Assembly (NCBI RefSeq): GCF_003945595.2
Contig: NW_024104362.1
Location: 496,001-560,000 of the forward strand
Length of the DNA stretch: 64,000 nt
Direction of reading: 5' to 3'
DNA from: Pipra filicauda
Lineage: Eukaryota > Chordata > Aves > Passeriformes > Pipridae
Part shown: positions 27,542-39,031 of the stretch, in pieces
Position numbering within the stretch: the stretch's first letter is position 1
Layout: each line of letters starts with the position of its first letter
Position numbers and translations under genes: made by a program
Notes under the pieces: generated by a model
Told to the model about the DNA's origin: nothing
Databases searched by the model: none
What the model saw: only the letters and a program-made list of their open reading frames with translations

Positions 27542-27959
27542 TTATCCTTTATCACTGGGCAAAAATGAATTTTCTAAAGTAATAATGAATTTCTGTTTCA
27601 TCCATGCTTTGAAGTTTTGATACCATTCTAAAAGCTTTCTTCTCCTTTGAATCTTTTCTTGTAAGCTCATTTTTTTTTCTTTCTCTAGAACAGCAGGAAG
27701 CTCATTCCAGTTTTTAATAAAGATAAATGGAGCCCCCATGGTTTTCAATAACTGTAATGGAGCACTGTGGTACATTGATGAATTTCCGCAATCACCCGGT
27801 GTCATTACATCTTCTATAACAGGCAGAGATCCATATGAACAAGCTTCATAAATTCTGTAACATTCTGTATTTATTCCCACTGGGCACAATGTCAAATCGC
27901 TTTGCAGCAAGGCATCTTGATAGTTTTTGAAACTTTCATTTGTTTCTTGAGGCTGCCAC
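27542..27959 (-). CDS. RXYLT1: RXYLT1 coding exon 6 (terminal, with stop codon)
   Basis: Covers residues 304-442 and the TAA stop at 27544-27542. The acceptor is ctttcctag|GTGGCAG. It encodes WQPQETNES, the exostosin-like catalytic motif [20 protein letters not shown] (329-348), the NSS sequon at 363, [20 protein letters not shown], and a basic C-terminal helix. Y338 and R339 correspond to human Y339 and R340, where disease substitutions have been reported (from memory). The open frame runs on 5' of the acceptor to 28069, but that part is intron. Intron 5 is 1,098 bp. Confidence 0.96.
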
Positions 27960-30900
27960 CTAGGAAAGTAAAGGGGGTTAAAATTAATATTTTTCCCACA
28001 GACACTGCAACGAAAAAATAAGTGATACGCTTTAATTTCAACTATGCATAAAGATGAAAATGCTGTCAATGTAAGAATTTTATATTACACACACAATCAA
28101 TGGGCTTTTACTTTTAGTCTTAACTGCTCTTAAGAGTCTTCTAAAAATTTATTGAAAATGTCACTGTTAAAAATAGACTGTAACCATGTTAGATGTCGTC
28201 CTTTTAGGAAATTGTTAATACGTAGAAGTGTAAGAAACAAACTGAAATGCCATTTTAAATCTTCTGCATGACCTGGATGACGCACATGTCAATTTACTTC
28301 ACAGCACAGTTCAGAAACAGACCAAGAGGGAGACACTCGATGGACTTTTTAATGACTTTGTTTGGCCTCAAATACTTTACATGAGTAGAGGTTTGCTTTT
28401 CAAAAGTTAGGATGTAAAGCAACCCATGTAACCAGAATCCATCTCCTGAAGTGCCCCAGAATGTCTGTGAGATAAGAGTCTATGTCACAGATACAATCCA
28501 TCTCCTGAGACTCTTCATCAGGGTAGCTGAGGTCTTCCTAAGCACTGCTGTGCCTGCTATCAAACATTTTATAAGTGTTGCTTTTCAAAATTAGGAAATA
28601 CAATCAGAACCCTACTCTTGTCAGTCAAAAGATCTGTTCCACCTACTTGAAATAAAAAACAACCATGCTGTACAGATTAAATCCACTCTCTTATATGGAA
28701 CACAACAAAATATGGTTGTCTTCTTTCTTCTGTTAAAGACATTAAACCACACAAAACACAAGACAAATATTTCTTCTCCCACCATAATCAAATATATTCA
28801 AGAAAAAAACCTGATGATCTTTGATGGTTGTATATCTAGGAGATTTTTCTATGCATTTGAAAATATGCTTTATGTAAAATATAGCAACAGAAAGGCTGTT
28901 ATGAAGACCTACACAAAGAGTCTCAGCAATGTTCTCTGACTTAATTATGACTGATTACCTTTATTTGTACTATTTTTTAATGCTCAAGAAAAGATTAGTA
29001 ATAATGAACCAGGCAAGAAAATCTTAATATTTTCACGAAATAAATTAAAAGTCTTACTGTTCTCTGGCTGCAATCCAGCAAAGTTTGTCAAGCCCATCCT
29101 GCTTCAGAATTTCCATTAGGGTTTCTCTAGAAGAGTTCTTATAAACTGTCCCTAAGAAATTACATAGATATGATCTTGGATCATGTAGCATTGACCAGCT
29201 GGGTTCTACAACTGGAAAATTTCTGTAGCTGTAAAAACAACGTACAATTAGACAACTATATGTTTTAGGTCAAAGGAAAAACATTTTGCACCATTTCATC
29301 TTTACTGCATCAGATTTTAAGACTAAAAGCACCTGTTTGTTGCCAATCCACATATATAAACACAGACAGCAAACCACACACAAGCAAACCACTTTAAGTC
29401 CTGTCCTAAAAGTAGGTCTTTATTCTCTTTGCCCCCACCACTCTCTTCAGAGACTTTCCAAAATACTTATGTCTTTTTTCAAGATCAGAAATACTATGTG
29501 TGCATATTACAAAATGTCCTTGAGTAACATGCTTTTCCAAAGCAGCTGCTCTTGATGCAACCACAAGTTTTGACTGAAATGGCCAGGTTAATGGTAACTA
29601 TGGTGTTTAAGTCTCAGCTACCTTAATCTCTGGGCATGCCTATCAACTGAAAATACCACTGGTAACCTCTCAAAGCAAAATCTCACTTTGATCTGAGTGG
29701 ACTTCAATAATCTAATCTTTTGGCTACTAAAAAGCTTGTTGTACATTATTTGATGGACGGTCCTTTCCTCATTCTTCTCCTGTGGGATGAATGTTAATTC
29801 ACTTACTTTCTGAGAACCATTCTTTCCTTCATGACAAATATTTTTACAGAATTCTACATCTTCATTTTCTCTCTTCACTGGCACACGTTCACACCTTTAA
29901 CCACACTCCTTGGTGTGCAAGGGCTGCAAACCTCCATTTTGATACCATATTTATCTTTCTCCACCCAGCTGTGCACCTTAGTTTATTGTTGTAAATGTTG
30001 TTGCTTTCTGTTAACTGTCACCTTAATCTCTGCATCTCAAAATTCAACTTCTTTTTGCTTAGGAACTTCCAATGCCAACAATTTTCTGACACCATCAAGA
30101 ATCCAAATTTATCATATTTCAGAGACACTGTAAGCAAGTTCAAGCTATATATAAAAAACTCCATACAGTTTTCCAGATTGAGTCAACTGGATCAATACAG
30201 GAAATTAAGTTCAAATTCAACACAAGATATGAAAATAATCCTGTGCTCCTTTCAGCTTATATTACTGTGATAAGTAGCTAAACCACTATTAACTCTGTTA
30301 ATAAGAAGTAAAAGTGCATCTAACTGAACCGAGCCTTTATTTACTCCACACAAGTAGTTTGAGCAGATAAGTATAATAAAAACGTTTTTGTAAGCATGCC
30401 GTTAAGCCAGCTTATGCTGCTGTGATACTGGAGTATAACAACTCAAACCAGGAAGCACACAACTGCCTTTTAAGAGCCATAACAGGGGTTAAAAAAAGTA
30501 CCACCAGAATCACCTTTCCGTTTCTGAACAAGGAGTACCTGGAGCTTAATTACATAAGTATCTTTTAAATCCCCCATGTCACTGGTACATATTACATCAG
30601 CAGACATGATAAATCTCAAGAGCGAATCTACTAAAGAAAAAACAAACAGAAAACCTTCCAAGCTCCCTAAACGCTGGCATTCTTTTCCTATTATCATTTT
30701 TATTTCTAAAGGCAATTTCAAAGGATCCCAATGTTTGATTTATAAAATGATTAATAGGATCACGTTCTACAATTTACTTACTATAATTGTTTTGGGCATC
30801 AGCAGTAAGTCATATTTTCCGTACCTCACGCACAACAATTGTTTCAGTTGCAACCTCTGTCTACAACACTTACGTAGCTACTCCCAAAGGCCACTGGAAA

Positions 30901-33900
30901 ATATCTTCTTCATTTACGAACGCATAGTCATAGGTAATAAAGAGTAGATTCACAAATCCTCCGTTTCTTTTCAGGTATGGCTGAATCCATCCGTTCTTGC
31001 ACTGTTCGTTTCCAAGCAGCACCACCGCCACGTGCCGGATTTTGTGGGTCTGAATTAGCGTTTGTGCGTAGTGCAGCCACTGGGTGGCGGCCGCCACCTT
31101 CGCCTGTTCCCTCCCGTTCAGCACCAGCACGACATGCTCCGCTTCCACCGAGAAGTAGCCAGGAACTACAGATGGGCCGGTGAGGAAGCTGAGAAAACCA
31201 AAATGAGAACAGTAAACACCCGTAAAACAAATTATTGACCTTAATCCTCTAAACATCCTTACTACACAGTCTGTAATCCTGAGACTATTTTTTCATCAAT
31301 AAAGCAGATGTAACATACTGCGAACTGTAACCACCTCTGTTAGTATCTACTGCTTAACACAGGACTAAGGTTGCCTTCATCTTTGTTGGGAAAAAGGAGA
31401 TTTAGACTTAAATAAAGTATTTTGTCAATAAATCAGAACTAGTACTATACTCAAACCTAAAAACGTGTGTCAATCAATCACCTCTAAAAAAGTGGTGTAC
31501 TTTGATGTTCACTAAAGGTCTTAATTCCAGTAATAACCAGTAACTGCTGTATTATTAGAACAAGAGAAAGGCCCTCCCAAAGACCTGGCGAGTATACTAA
31601 ACCAGGTATCAGTAAGAGGGACAGTTAGCTGGTCTGGCACACTACTTTTCTCAGTAATTTTGGTCAAGTTTCTACTGAGTAGAATCAGTAACACAAGAGG
31701 TATTTATCTAAATGTAAACTTAGGTTTGCTGTATATGCTAGAAAGCACAAACATTCTAGGTAGAAAATGGCATTTCTAGATCTTGCACAATGTATTTAAC
31801 AGAGAAATTTCAGTCAGGTAGCAAAATCATAAAATCTTTAATAATTTTAATAAGTTTTCTAGGTCTGCTGCACTAGTTTTTCAGCTACCGGCAAAACTTA
31901 AGTTATAATGAGCATGAGTTTTAACTCATGAAGTGCTGAGACTGACAGCTAGCTTCAGTTCAAGTGTACGTAGAGAGGAAAAAAAAATTCACAACAAAAG
32001 CTGTTGTGTCCCAGTGAGGTTATCTGGAGTAGACTGACCTTAGACAAGCGTATTTTAAACCTGAGTTAAGCTGACATGCTGCTGGCTTGGTGGGAGTGGC
32101 ATATTTTGGAGCAAAGATTCATGAAACTCATGACTTGAAATCAAGACTACTAATAGATTAAATGTAAGTCAGACCAAGACTTAAATCCAAAGTTTAACGG
32201 ACGATCAGAACAGAATCACTGGGATTCCTAAGAGAGAATACCTTGAGCTTCAGAATGCCTAAAATAGTGACTAGGATGTGTAGATGGTCCAGTGATCACC
32301 TTGCAAAAAAGAGACATGGGGGAAAAGGTTTTATCTATGACACAGCAGTTTGAGAGCATCAAATTTACAGGAATAGCAGGATGTACAGGCCAGGAAGTAC
32401 TGACTCGTGTGTAGAAAAATATGAAGTTTAAATGCATAAAATTAGAGTGGGGAAAAAAGGTAACACTATGAAAGTCTCATAAATCCCATACTTTAATAAT
32501 AAAAACGCAGTGCTAGGATTGTACTATTAACTCCCAGTCAGAACACAATTGGGATTGGGAAACGTAAGGGAGATTACAAAGGCCGCAAAATTAAGGCAGT
32601 AGTGCTAACAGCACTAACCACTCACATGAAGGCTAGATCAAAGATGGTGTGGGGAGATTACATTTTTTTGACTAAATACATGACTTGCTTTCTACAAAGT
32701 CCTTGTTTTTCCTTACTAATCATAGAGTCCATACAAAAAGATGGTATTCTAGACTGGGTCTTCCAGACCCAATTCCAAAGGTGTTAGTCACACAGTCATT
32801 CTGTAACAGCGGTATGATTAAGTTCAGCACTTGCAGCACGAGAGATCATACCACATAGTGTAGAGATACTCCATATTCAATAAAGGAATTACATAAAGAT
32901 GAAAAAATCAGGATAAGAACTTGGAAAGGAGCAGTACAAATCACAAGAAGCTTTCAAGGAGTTTGCAGACTGTTCACAAACACTGTATAAGAAGCCCAAG
33001 CACTTTAATCCACAAAGTAAACAACACATACTTCCCAAACCCCATATGAATTAATTGAAAACTAAGGAAGATTCCTACATGTAAACTCATTCCCTTCAGA
33101 AAGAAATACAAGTTTAAACATAATAAGTATTATATCAGAGAATTTGGACCTGGATGGCATTCACTTGAGAGTTCTGAAGGAACATGAAATTGCAGAACTG
33201 CTGGCAAAGGTGTGCAGTGTCATTATGAAGAGACACTACGCTTGATAAGGGGTCTACCCATCAACACAAAACTCCCATTTACAGAAACAACGTGAGAGGA
33301 CCCTGGAGGAGACCAGTCAGCATGAATTCCCTCTCTGGAAGAGTCTGTAATGAATAGTAAGATCACAGCATCTTATCAAAAGGTAAGATCACTGACCACA
33401 TACATGGATAAGCACTGCTGGAAATTAATTATCCTGTTTTACTAATCTGATGAAGATCTACGAGTGTGTCAGTAAGAACACAGATAAAGAGGATCCAGTA
33501 GATGTAATGCATTTGGATTTTCAAAAAGCTTCACCAAAAGGTTTTCTTAAAACTGAATTGCCACAAGGTATCCCTGGTGGAATCCTCTGACAGATAAAAA
33601 CCTTTGCTGGTTGATTTTTTTGACCAATAGGCTTTCATTCTGGCATGAATCCAGATGGTTGCAATTTGTGTACAGAGGGTAGGAGAATGGCGAGTAATTG
33701 CAGAACAACTGGGGTTAACGGGGACTGAGGCAAGGCAGCATTGAATGTTTATAAAATAGAGGGTGTTAATCAGTGGAACAGAAATTTAGGAATGCTTTTA
33801 CTTAATAATAAGTAGTTTGGCACTCCCTGCCCTACAACATCTTCCTAGATGACAGGAGAGAAGGATGTGAATTGCTCTAGGCCAAATAAAGTACTAAATC

Positions 33901-36900
33901 CTGCTCTCCTGCCTCTTGTATGAACATGCCAACGTGTCATTAAAATCCACAGCTATGTAGTTCCTTCTCCACTCATGTTTTTTAATAAACATCGCTGCAT
34001 TTCATGGAGAAGTTGATAGTTTCAGTATTCTTTAGGCAGTTTCTTTGGTGAAAGCTTGAAGCCAACAAAATCTATATTAAATATGTTTATACTCCATCAT
34101 AAATATACAAAATTCATGCAACTATGTTCAAGTGATATTTTGGCATTTTTGTGTCTTTAGAGTTGATATGCTTTGAAAACATTTATTAGACCTCTATTTT
34201 TTAACAATCGTTAGACTTACCACAAAAAACTGCAGAGCAGCACATATTCTCCAAATAGGTCACCTCAGCTAGTTCCCTCTAGCCTCATCTAGTAATCAAA
34301 TGGAGATAATTTACCTCAGCCAGGCAGTAAAGTCAACATTCTAGAAAATCTTATAACCAGTGAGCAGCCAAAATCATGTACTAATTCTTTTTCACAACAA
34401 AAATGCAAAATAGTATTTCCAATTTGAGCAAAAAGTAGAACTTCAGCTATTTCATTTCAGAAGCCTAGCTGTTAAACTAACAGTGATATTTCCATACTTT
34501 CTATACTTTGCACTACAAGTTCCTACTAGCCTTTCAAAAGTTAAGTTTTGTTATGCTGGTACCAAACTTAAGCTTTGTATTTTATAGGATCTAGCATCCA
34601 AGCCGAAATTAAAATAAGGACTCTATTATCCCTGGTCCATCTAAACACAACAAGAAGATATTTAAATGCAAGTATAGAACTTTTTCTTTGAGACATGCAT
34701 ACCCTAAGGAATCATGTGAGGTTATCAATCATTTGAAACAGGCACACCAGAAGTAAAATAATCATAATCAGTCAAGTGACAGACTCATTAAGTGCAGCAA
34801 ATTATTTTCATGTTATAAACATGGTTTGAAAAGCTTGAAAGAAATTCGCATGTGAATACCAAGAAGATAACCTATCTGGCAGAATGTGATGGATTTCTGT
34901 AGATTTCATAGTTGATTCTCTAATATTGTAGGATCATCTTTTATTTGCAGACAAGGAATACAGCTATTTTTTTTAAGAGTACACAATTTCATCAATTTCC
35001 TTAGATATAAGACAGACTCTTTAATAATTGCTATGCATAAATCAAGCTATACATCTTTCTAGAAAACAGTTTTAATCTCTTATGAATGTGAAAATATTCT
35101 ATGGCCTGTATCGTGTTCAACATTAGATACATCAATAAACAATTCAAAATGATAAAAAACTTCTGTGATCACTTAAAAACCCCTTTCAATTCACCAGCAC
35201 GTATTTACTTCAAACACTACCCGCAAATTTCAACTAGAACCATATCTTATTGTGTAAGAAAAAAACACTCTTCTGAAACAAGATATTTTTCAGAAGTTAC
35301 ACTCACTTAAGTGTGTATTTTATGTATTAAGAGAAAACTTTTTTAATAGGTGAGTCCAGGTGCAAGTGACTTAATGTTGCAGGAGATCTACTATTGCAGA
35401 CTGGCTAACTGGCCAAGTAGATAAAAAATCCTTCACTGTATCTTTACAGAAAGCCTTACAATGGTATTAAATAGGACTTCTGAGAAAAGAATATATGATT
35501 CACTGAATAATATAAAACATTTGGCATCAGTCTTAAAACATGCATGATCACAGATTAAGCACCATTTTTAAAGCAAACAGTGCTTTAAGTGTAATATTCC
35601 TTTACGTATAAAATTCTGTCTTGCAAGTCAAGTAGCTAAACAGATGCTAGTCCTCACAGATTGCCTTTGTTATAAACAGAAACAAAGTTTTGATGCAATC
35701 CTATTTATGACCAAGACCCTTTTCCCTGAATACAGAGAAACCAAATAGCAGGAGACCTCCTCTTGCCTCAAAATTCCACACTTGTCGTCAACTATGAGCC
35801 CCCAAACCCCAGTTCTTAAGACTTTTCTGAGGATTTTATGTCCCCACCCCACCCCCGGTGCCACTGAGGTCTCTTGGCTGCCCTTCCTCTCAGCATTGGT
35901 AAGTCTTTCTCTATTTTTTTCAAATAACACAAACCTTCATAAAACAGATGAAATTGCTCCCTGGTTTTCTATTTTGTAACAGTGACTTGTTTAGGCTAGG
36001 ATTAGCTGCGTTTATCAAGTATGTGTTTCCATGAATAAACGACATGATTGAATGAATGAGAAGTTGTGTACATTTTACATAGTTATCAAAACACAAAAAA
36101 ATTAAAAAGGACCTGCAGCTGATACTGAAATAACTACAACTTTGAGACAGGCAAAATAATCCACCTGTGCATCTTATAATGTACTTTAACTTTCCAATGC
36201 ATTATTTGTTAAAGTTTGCACAATTGAAATCAGCATCATGAACAACACCTGAAATATGTTTTTCCTGCTTTTTGGCTTCCTTCTCTCCACTGTGCAGTCA
36301 CATCAGCTGGCTCAAGGTGCCCTCCAAAAATATGCTGCCAAAGGTAAAGACCTACACAAAAGAAGACATGATGGAGAATTTGAATGCACAGATCATACTC
36401 TAAACTCCTAGCAAATAAAATAACTTCTAGGAAACGAAAAAGCATCACAATGTAAGAACTCGGGAAAGAAATGTCAGAGCTTCTTATATACTGGGAACAC
36501 TGCTTCTCAAAGTCTGTATGACTTTGAATTAGTTCAGATTAATTTTTCCCGTATTGGGGCACTTTAAGATATTCTCTGGCTGACAAAATATCAGTAGATG
36601 AAGATATACCACTACTTCTGTTAGCATCTCTTTCCAGCACACATACCACTTAAAAATGAGCAAATTTTAATCAGCATTTTAAGGACAAGCATACTTCTCT
36701 TAAGCTTTTGTGAAACACACCATTTTTTTGTGATGGAATGTGCCACTGGCTAATTTACCAATGTGTTCTACAATGCTACATGCAAGTTTACCCGAAGCTG
36801 GAAATTTGGCATTTTCAAAAAGCTAAAATAAGAAAAATGTTATGTCTTCGGTAGTAGTTAAAGAGCTTGAGAAGACTTTGGCTCCCAGTTTACGTAGAGT

Positions 36901-38023
36901 AAACTCAGTGTCTTCTACAACAGAAGAATTTCCGAGCTCATCACTAGCCGTAGTACTGCAGTACAGAAAATGGTTTATTTCTCACTGTGTGATGCTTTAT
37001 TTCAGGAAGTGTAAACGTGACAAAAATATATAGTCTCGTTTAACCAAATAAGAGGCCTGTTCTTGTGTTGTACTGTAAACCAGACTGGATTAAAAAAGTA
37101 ACTGTGTTTCTCTGCTATTTGAGACATTTTCTTTGCCAGATGCAAAAAACAGCCTTGAAAAGAACTGATAGAAAGAAACTAAAGTGTAACTACTCTTACA
37201 TTGGTACAAATTTGAATAACAGCTACCACTTCCTTAACAGTCTTCATGTACAAATATACATACTATTTAATCATATACATAAATTTTAGTCATTAAAAAG
37301 CAGGGGAAAATGCTATATCAGAAAGGTTATGTGATTAGTAGACACTGGTTACATTTGCTTACCAATTGCTGCTTTTCCCCAAATCTGTACTCTAAGACTG
37401 GTCTGTTCTAGGCGAGATCTGGCATATTTTATCATCTTAAGATTAGCTTCATATCTCTGCTGAGAAGCAGCCAGCTCGTTCTTCTCGTCCTCTTCCCATG
37501 GATTCCATTCGTTTCCCAAGGCAACATGATTTGTGAAACCTAAAAGCGTAATTTACGTAAAACGGTCAGCTTCACGGGTTTAGAAAAACTGAAGAATTTT
37601 CTGGAATCCATAATTTCCAGCATCACCTGACAACCCTCCCACGGCCCCGGGCCAGGCACACCACCGCCGCCACCGCTTCCTCCTCCTCTACTGCCGGGCC
37701 GCGACCCGGTGCCTCCCGCGGCACTGGGGAAATGGCCGCGGCCTGCGCAGGCCAAGCGGGGAGCGGTGGGGCTCCGGCCCCGGCCCTGTTCTCCCTCAGG
37801 AGCTCCCTCCGGTCCCCGCCCGCCGCCCCGGCCGGGCCAGGCCGGGCCAGGCCGTCGGCCCGAAGCGGCCCTGCTCACCTCGCTGGCCGCGGCGGTCTCG
37901 GTGCGGCGGGCGAGGGGCGGGCGAGCGGCGCGGCCGCAGGAACACGGTGTAGGCCGCGTAGAGGGAGAAGAGCCCGTACGCGAGGATCAGGGCGGAGCAG
38001 AGCCGCCGGCGAGCGCCCCGCAT
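27542..38023 (-). CDS. RXYLT1: RXYLT1 (TMEM5), ribitol-5-phosphate xylosyltransferase 1, complete, six coding exons
   Basis: Golgi type II membrane glycosyltransferase. In known vertebrates it adds xylose from UDP-xylose to ribitol-5-phosphate on the O-mannosyl glycan of alpha-dystroglycan, before the matriglycan primer is built. Joined exons (minus): 38023-37879, 37539-37363, 36351-36249, 31188-30874, 29228-29058 and 27959-27542, together 1,329 nt or 442 residues plus stop. Residues 1-7 are basic, about 8-28 form the single membrane anchor, and 30-58 are a variable stem. The catalytic part begins around EWNPWEEDE (59-67) and includes [14 protein letters not shown] (99-112), VLNGRE in exon 4, and the exostosin-like block [20 protein letters not shown] (329-348). 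Sequons lie at N278 and N363. Every exon aligns with the human protein as I recall it, and all introns are GT-AG with matching phases. The start was chosen by homology ([10 protein letters not shown] against human MRLTRKRLCS). No frameshift or stop was seen. Loss of function in human causes dystroglycanopathy. Confidence 0.96.
29058..29228 (-). CDS. RXYLT1: RXYLT1 coding exon 5
   Basis: Covers residues 247-304 (171 nt, phase 2 at both ends). The acceptor is tttttacag|CTACAG and the donor GAACA|GTAAGAC. It encodes [16 protein letters not shown], then [17 protein letters not shown] with the sequon at N278, and ends [10 protein letters not shown]. The exon aligns with the human segment around [20 protein letters not shown]. 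Intron 4 is 1,645 bp. Confidence 0.94.
30874..31188 (-). CDS. RXYLT1: RXYLT1 coding exon 4
   Basis: The largest internal exon (315 nt, residues 142-247, phase 2 at both ends). The acceptor is ttttctcag|CTTCCTC and the donor AGCTAC|GTAAGT. It encodes [54 protein letters not shown] and FQWPLGVAT, all strongly conserved with human. Local GC content is higher than in the flanking introns. Intron 3, upstream of it, is 5,060 bp. Confidence 0.96.
31189..36248 (-). other. RXYLT1: RXYLT1 intron 3
   Basis: A 5,060-bp intron, half of the gene. It is AT-rich, with no open frame of interest on either strand. An old CR1 fragment lies at about 33145-33600. Nothing else is recognised. Confidence 0.9.
33145..33600 (+). 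mobile_element. Degraded CR1 LINE fragment (reverse-transcriptase region)
   Basis: Broken plus-strand translation resembles CR1 ORF2: [12 protein letters not shown] near the left end, and [12 protein letters not shown] at 33495-33530, matching the reverse-transcriptase motif usually read as LDFQKAFD. Frameshifts and stops are present throughout. It lies antisense to RXYLT1, inside intron 3. It has no CR1 3' tail, so it is an internal fragment and looks older than the other CR1 copies here. Confidence 0.65.
36249..36351 (-). CDS. RXYLT1: RXYLT1 coding exon 3
   Basis: Covers residues 108-142 (103 nt; enters phase 1, leaves phase 2). The acceptor is tgtgtag|GTCTTTACC and the donor TTTCAG|GTGTTG. 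It encodes [20 protein letters not shown] followed by QWREG, close to human [20 protein letters not shown]. Intron 2 is 1,011 bp. Confidence 0.94.
37363..37539 (-). CDS. RXYLT1: RXYLT1 coding exon 2
   Basis: Covers residues 49-107 (177 nt, phase 1 at both ends). The acceptor is cttttag|GTTTCAC and the donor ATTG|GTAAGC. The exon encodes [12 protein letters not shown], a poorly conserved helical stretch, then VQIWGKAAI, which matches human residues around [10 protein letters not shown]. It is too short to stand out as an open frame and was found by translating the reverse strand between splice sites. Intron 1 is 339 bp and GC-rich. Confidence 0.93.
37879..38023 (-). CDS. RXYLT1: RXYLT1 coding exon 1: cytoplasmic tail, membrane anchor, start of stem
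   Basis: Covers residues 1-48 plus one base (phase 1). It begins [10 protein letters not shown] and continues with a hydrophobic stretch, [19 protein letters not shown], which closely resembles the human signal anchor. A Pro/Arg-rich stem follows. The donor is GAG|GTGAGC at 37878. The exon lies entirely in a GC-rich CpG island. The 5' UTR and transcription start cannot be placed. The open frame continues upstream to another ATG at 38143. Confidence 0.93.
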
Positions 38024-38143
38024 CCCGCCCGGCGCGGGCGGACGGCCCGGCGGGGGGCGCCGGGAGGCGGCGGCGGGAGGAGCCTCCGCCCGCCGGCCTG
38101 GGCTGCGTCCCCTGCCGAGGAGGGTCAGAGCCGCCGGTGCCAT
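38021..38143 (-). other. In-frame upstream ATG: possible 40-residue N-terminal extension of RXYLT1
   Basis: The RXYLT1 frame stays open upstream of the homologous start to an ATG at 38143-38141. This ATG has G at -3 and G at +4, a stronger context than the homologous ATG (G at -3, C at +4). Translation from it would add 40 Ala/Pro/Arg-rich residues before the membrane anchor. Whether transcripts include this ATG cannot be told from the sequence. Confidence 0.4.
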
Positions 38144-38444
38144 GGCCTGCCCAACAACACCGGCGCTGCCGGCACGGCGGTGTGATAAGGTGTAACCAGG
38201 TTGTAAATGGATAGGTGAACAGCACGGTCAAGTCATGGGAATATTGTATAATGGGGAGAGCTGTGGACCGGTCAAACTGAGTCGTGTGCCATAGTAAGAG
38301 AAAGTTGAAGCTCTTTTTAGGCTATCCACGAGTCCTTTCTAAGGGTAGGTGTTACAGCTTCTGCAAAGCCTCTGCCAGCCTATTTCCAAACACCATGATC
38401 CTAATGGTAGCCAAAAGTACAGTGACCTTTATCTACCCGAAGTC

Positions 38445-38470
38445 GGGGGGGGGGGGGGGGGGGGGGGGGG
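38445..38470 (+). repeat. Poly-G run of 26 bases, followed by a GA-rich tract to 38510
   Basis: Twenty-six uninterrupted G, then 'agagaaagtgtgagagtgag' and further GA units. All-purine on the plus strand for about 65 bp apart from scattered T. It lies about 420 bp upstream of the RXYLT1 start codon. The exact length of such a run is prone to assembly error. Confidence 0.9.
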
Positions 38471-38774
38471 AGAGAAAGTGTGAGAGTGAGAGAGAGGGAG
38501 AGGGAGAGTAGAACAGTATACATGATAACGCACTGCACAAACCTGCAGCCTGTTCTGGACCTAAGTGGGTTTTTTCTTGATCTGTTTTTTACCTTATCTG
38601 CACTGAAGTTTATTGTTCTGACCCTGACCTGAAATTCATACAATGGGCATCTGCTTATTCTCAACTAAAATGTGACATAGGCTTCTGAAATAGGCTTACA
38701 GTCAGCCTACTGCCAAATCCTTAATTTAATTTAATTACTTATACACTCACTGAATTAGAAGTCCAGCCTGATGA

Positions 38775-39031
38775 CCCACAGTGACAGGCAGTGACACGCT
38801 CCACTAGATCAGGTTGCTCAAAGCCCCATCCAACCTGGCCTCGGTCATTTCCAAGAACAGGACACCCACAATTTCTCTGGGCAACCTGTTCCAGTATCTT
38901 ACCACATTAATCATAAAAAATGTCCTCCTTATGTCCAATGTTTTCCAGTTTGAAGCTATTGCCCTGTGTCATGTCACTCACCCTGGTAAAAGGTTTTTCT
39001 CTATCTTTCTTTTAAGCCTTTATATATTGAA
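38775..39031 (-). mobile_element. CR1 LINE fragment, antisense, lacking its 3' tail
   Basis: The plus strand reads the complement of CR1: 'ccactagatcaggttgctca', 'aagccccatccaacctggcc', 'gggcaacctgttccag', 'taaaaaatgtcctccttatg', then a degraded 'tgaagctattgccctgtgtc'. The last part of the 3' UTR and the octamer tail are missing. It begins about 750 bp upstream of the RXYLT1 start codon. Confidence 0.9.

Larger units (their letters stand above)
37620..38160. promoter_or_regulatory. CpG island spanning the RXYLT1 promoter and exon 1
   Basis: About 540 bp of very GC-rich, CpG-dense sequence in an otherwise AT-rich window, with many GGCGGG/CCCGCC-type boxes. It covers exon 1, most of intron 1 and the region 5' of the ATG. 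No TATA box is visible. This fits a housekeeping-type promoter firing leftward into RXYLT1. Long open frames on the plus strand here (for example 37709-38185) are GC-bias artefacts. Confidence 0.85.

Noticed and set aside
37709..38214. Plus-strand open frames of 158 and 160 residues opposite RXYLT1 exon 1
   Set aside because: Ala/Gly/Pro/Arg-rich translations in two frames at once, as expected of a CpG island. No domain, and they run antisense through a conserved exon.
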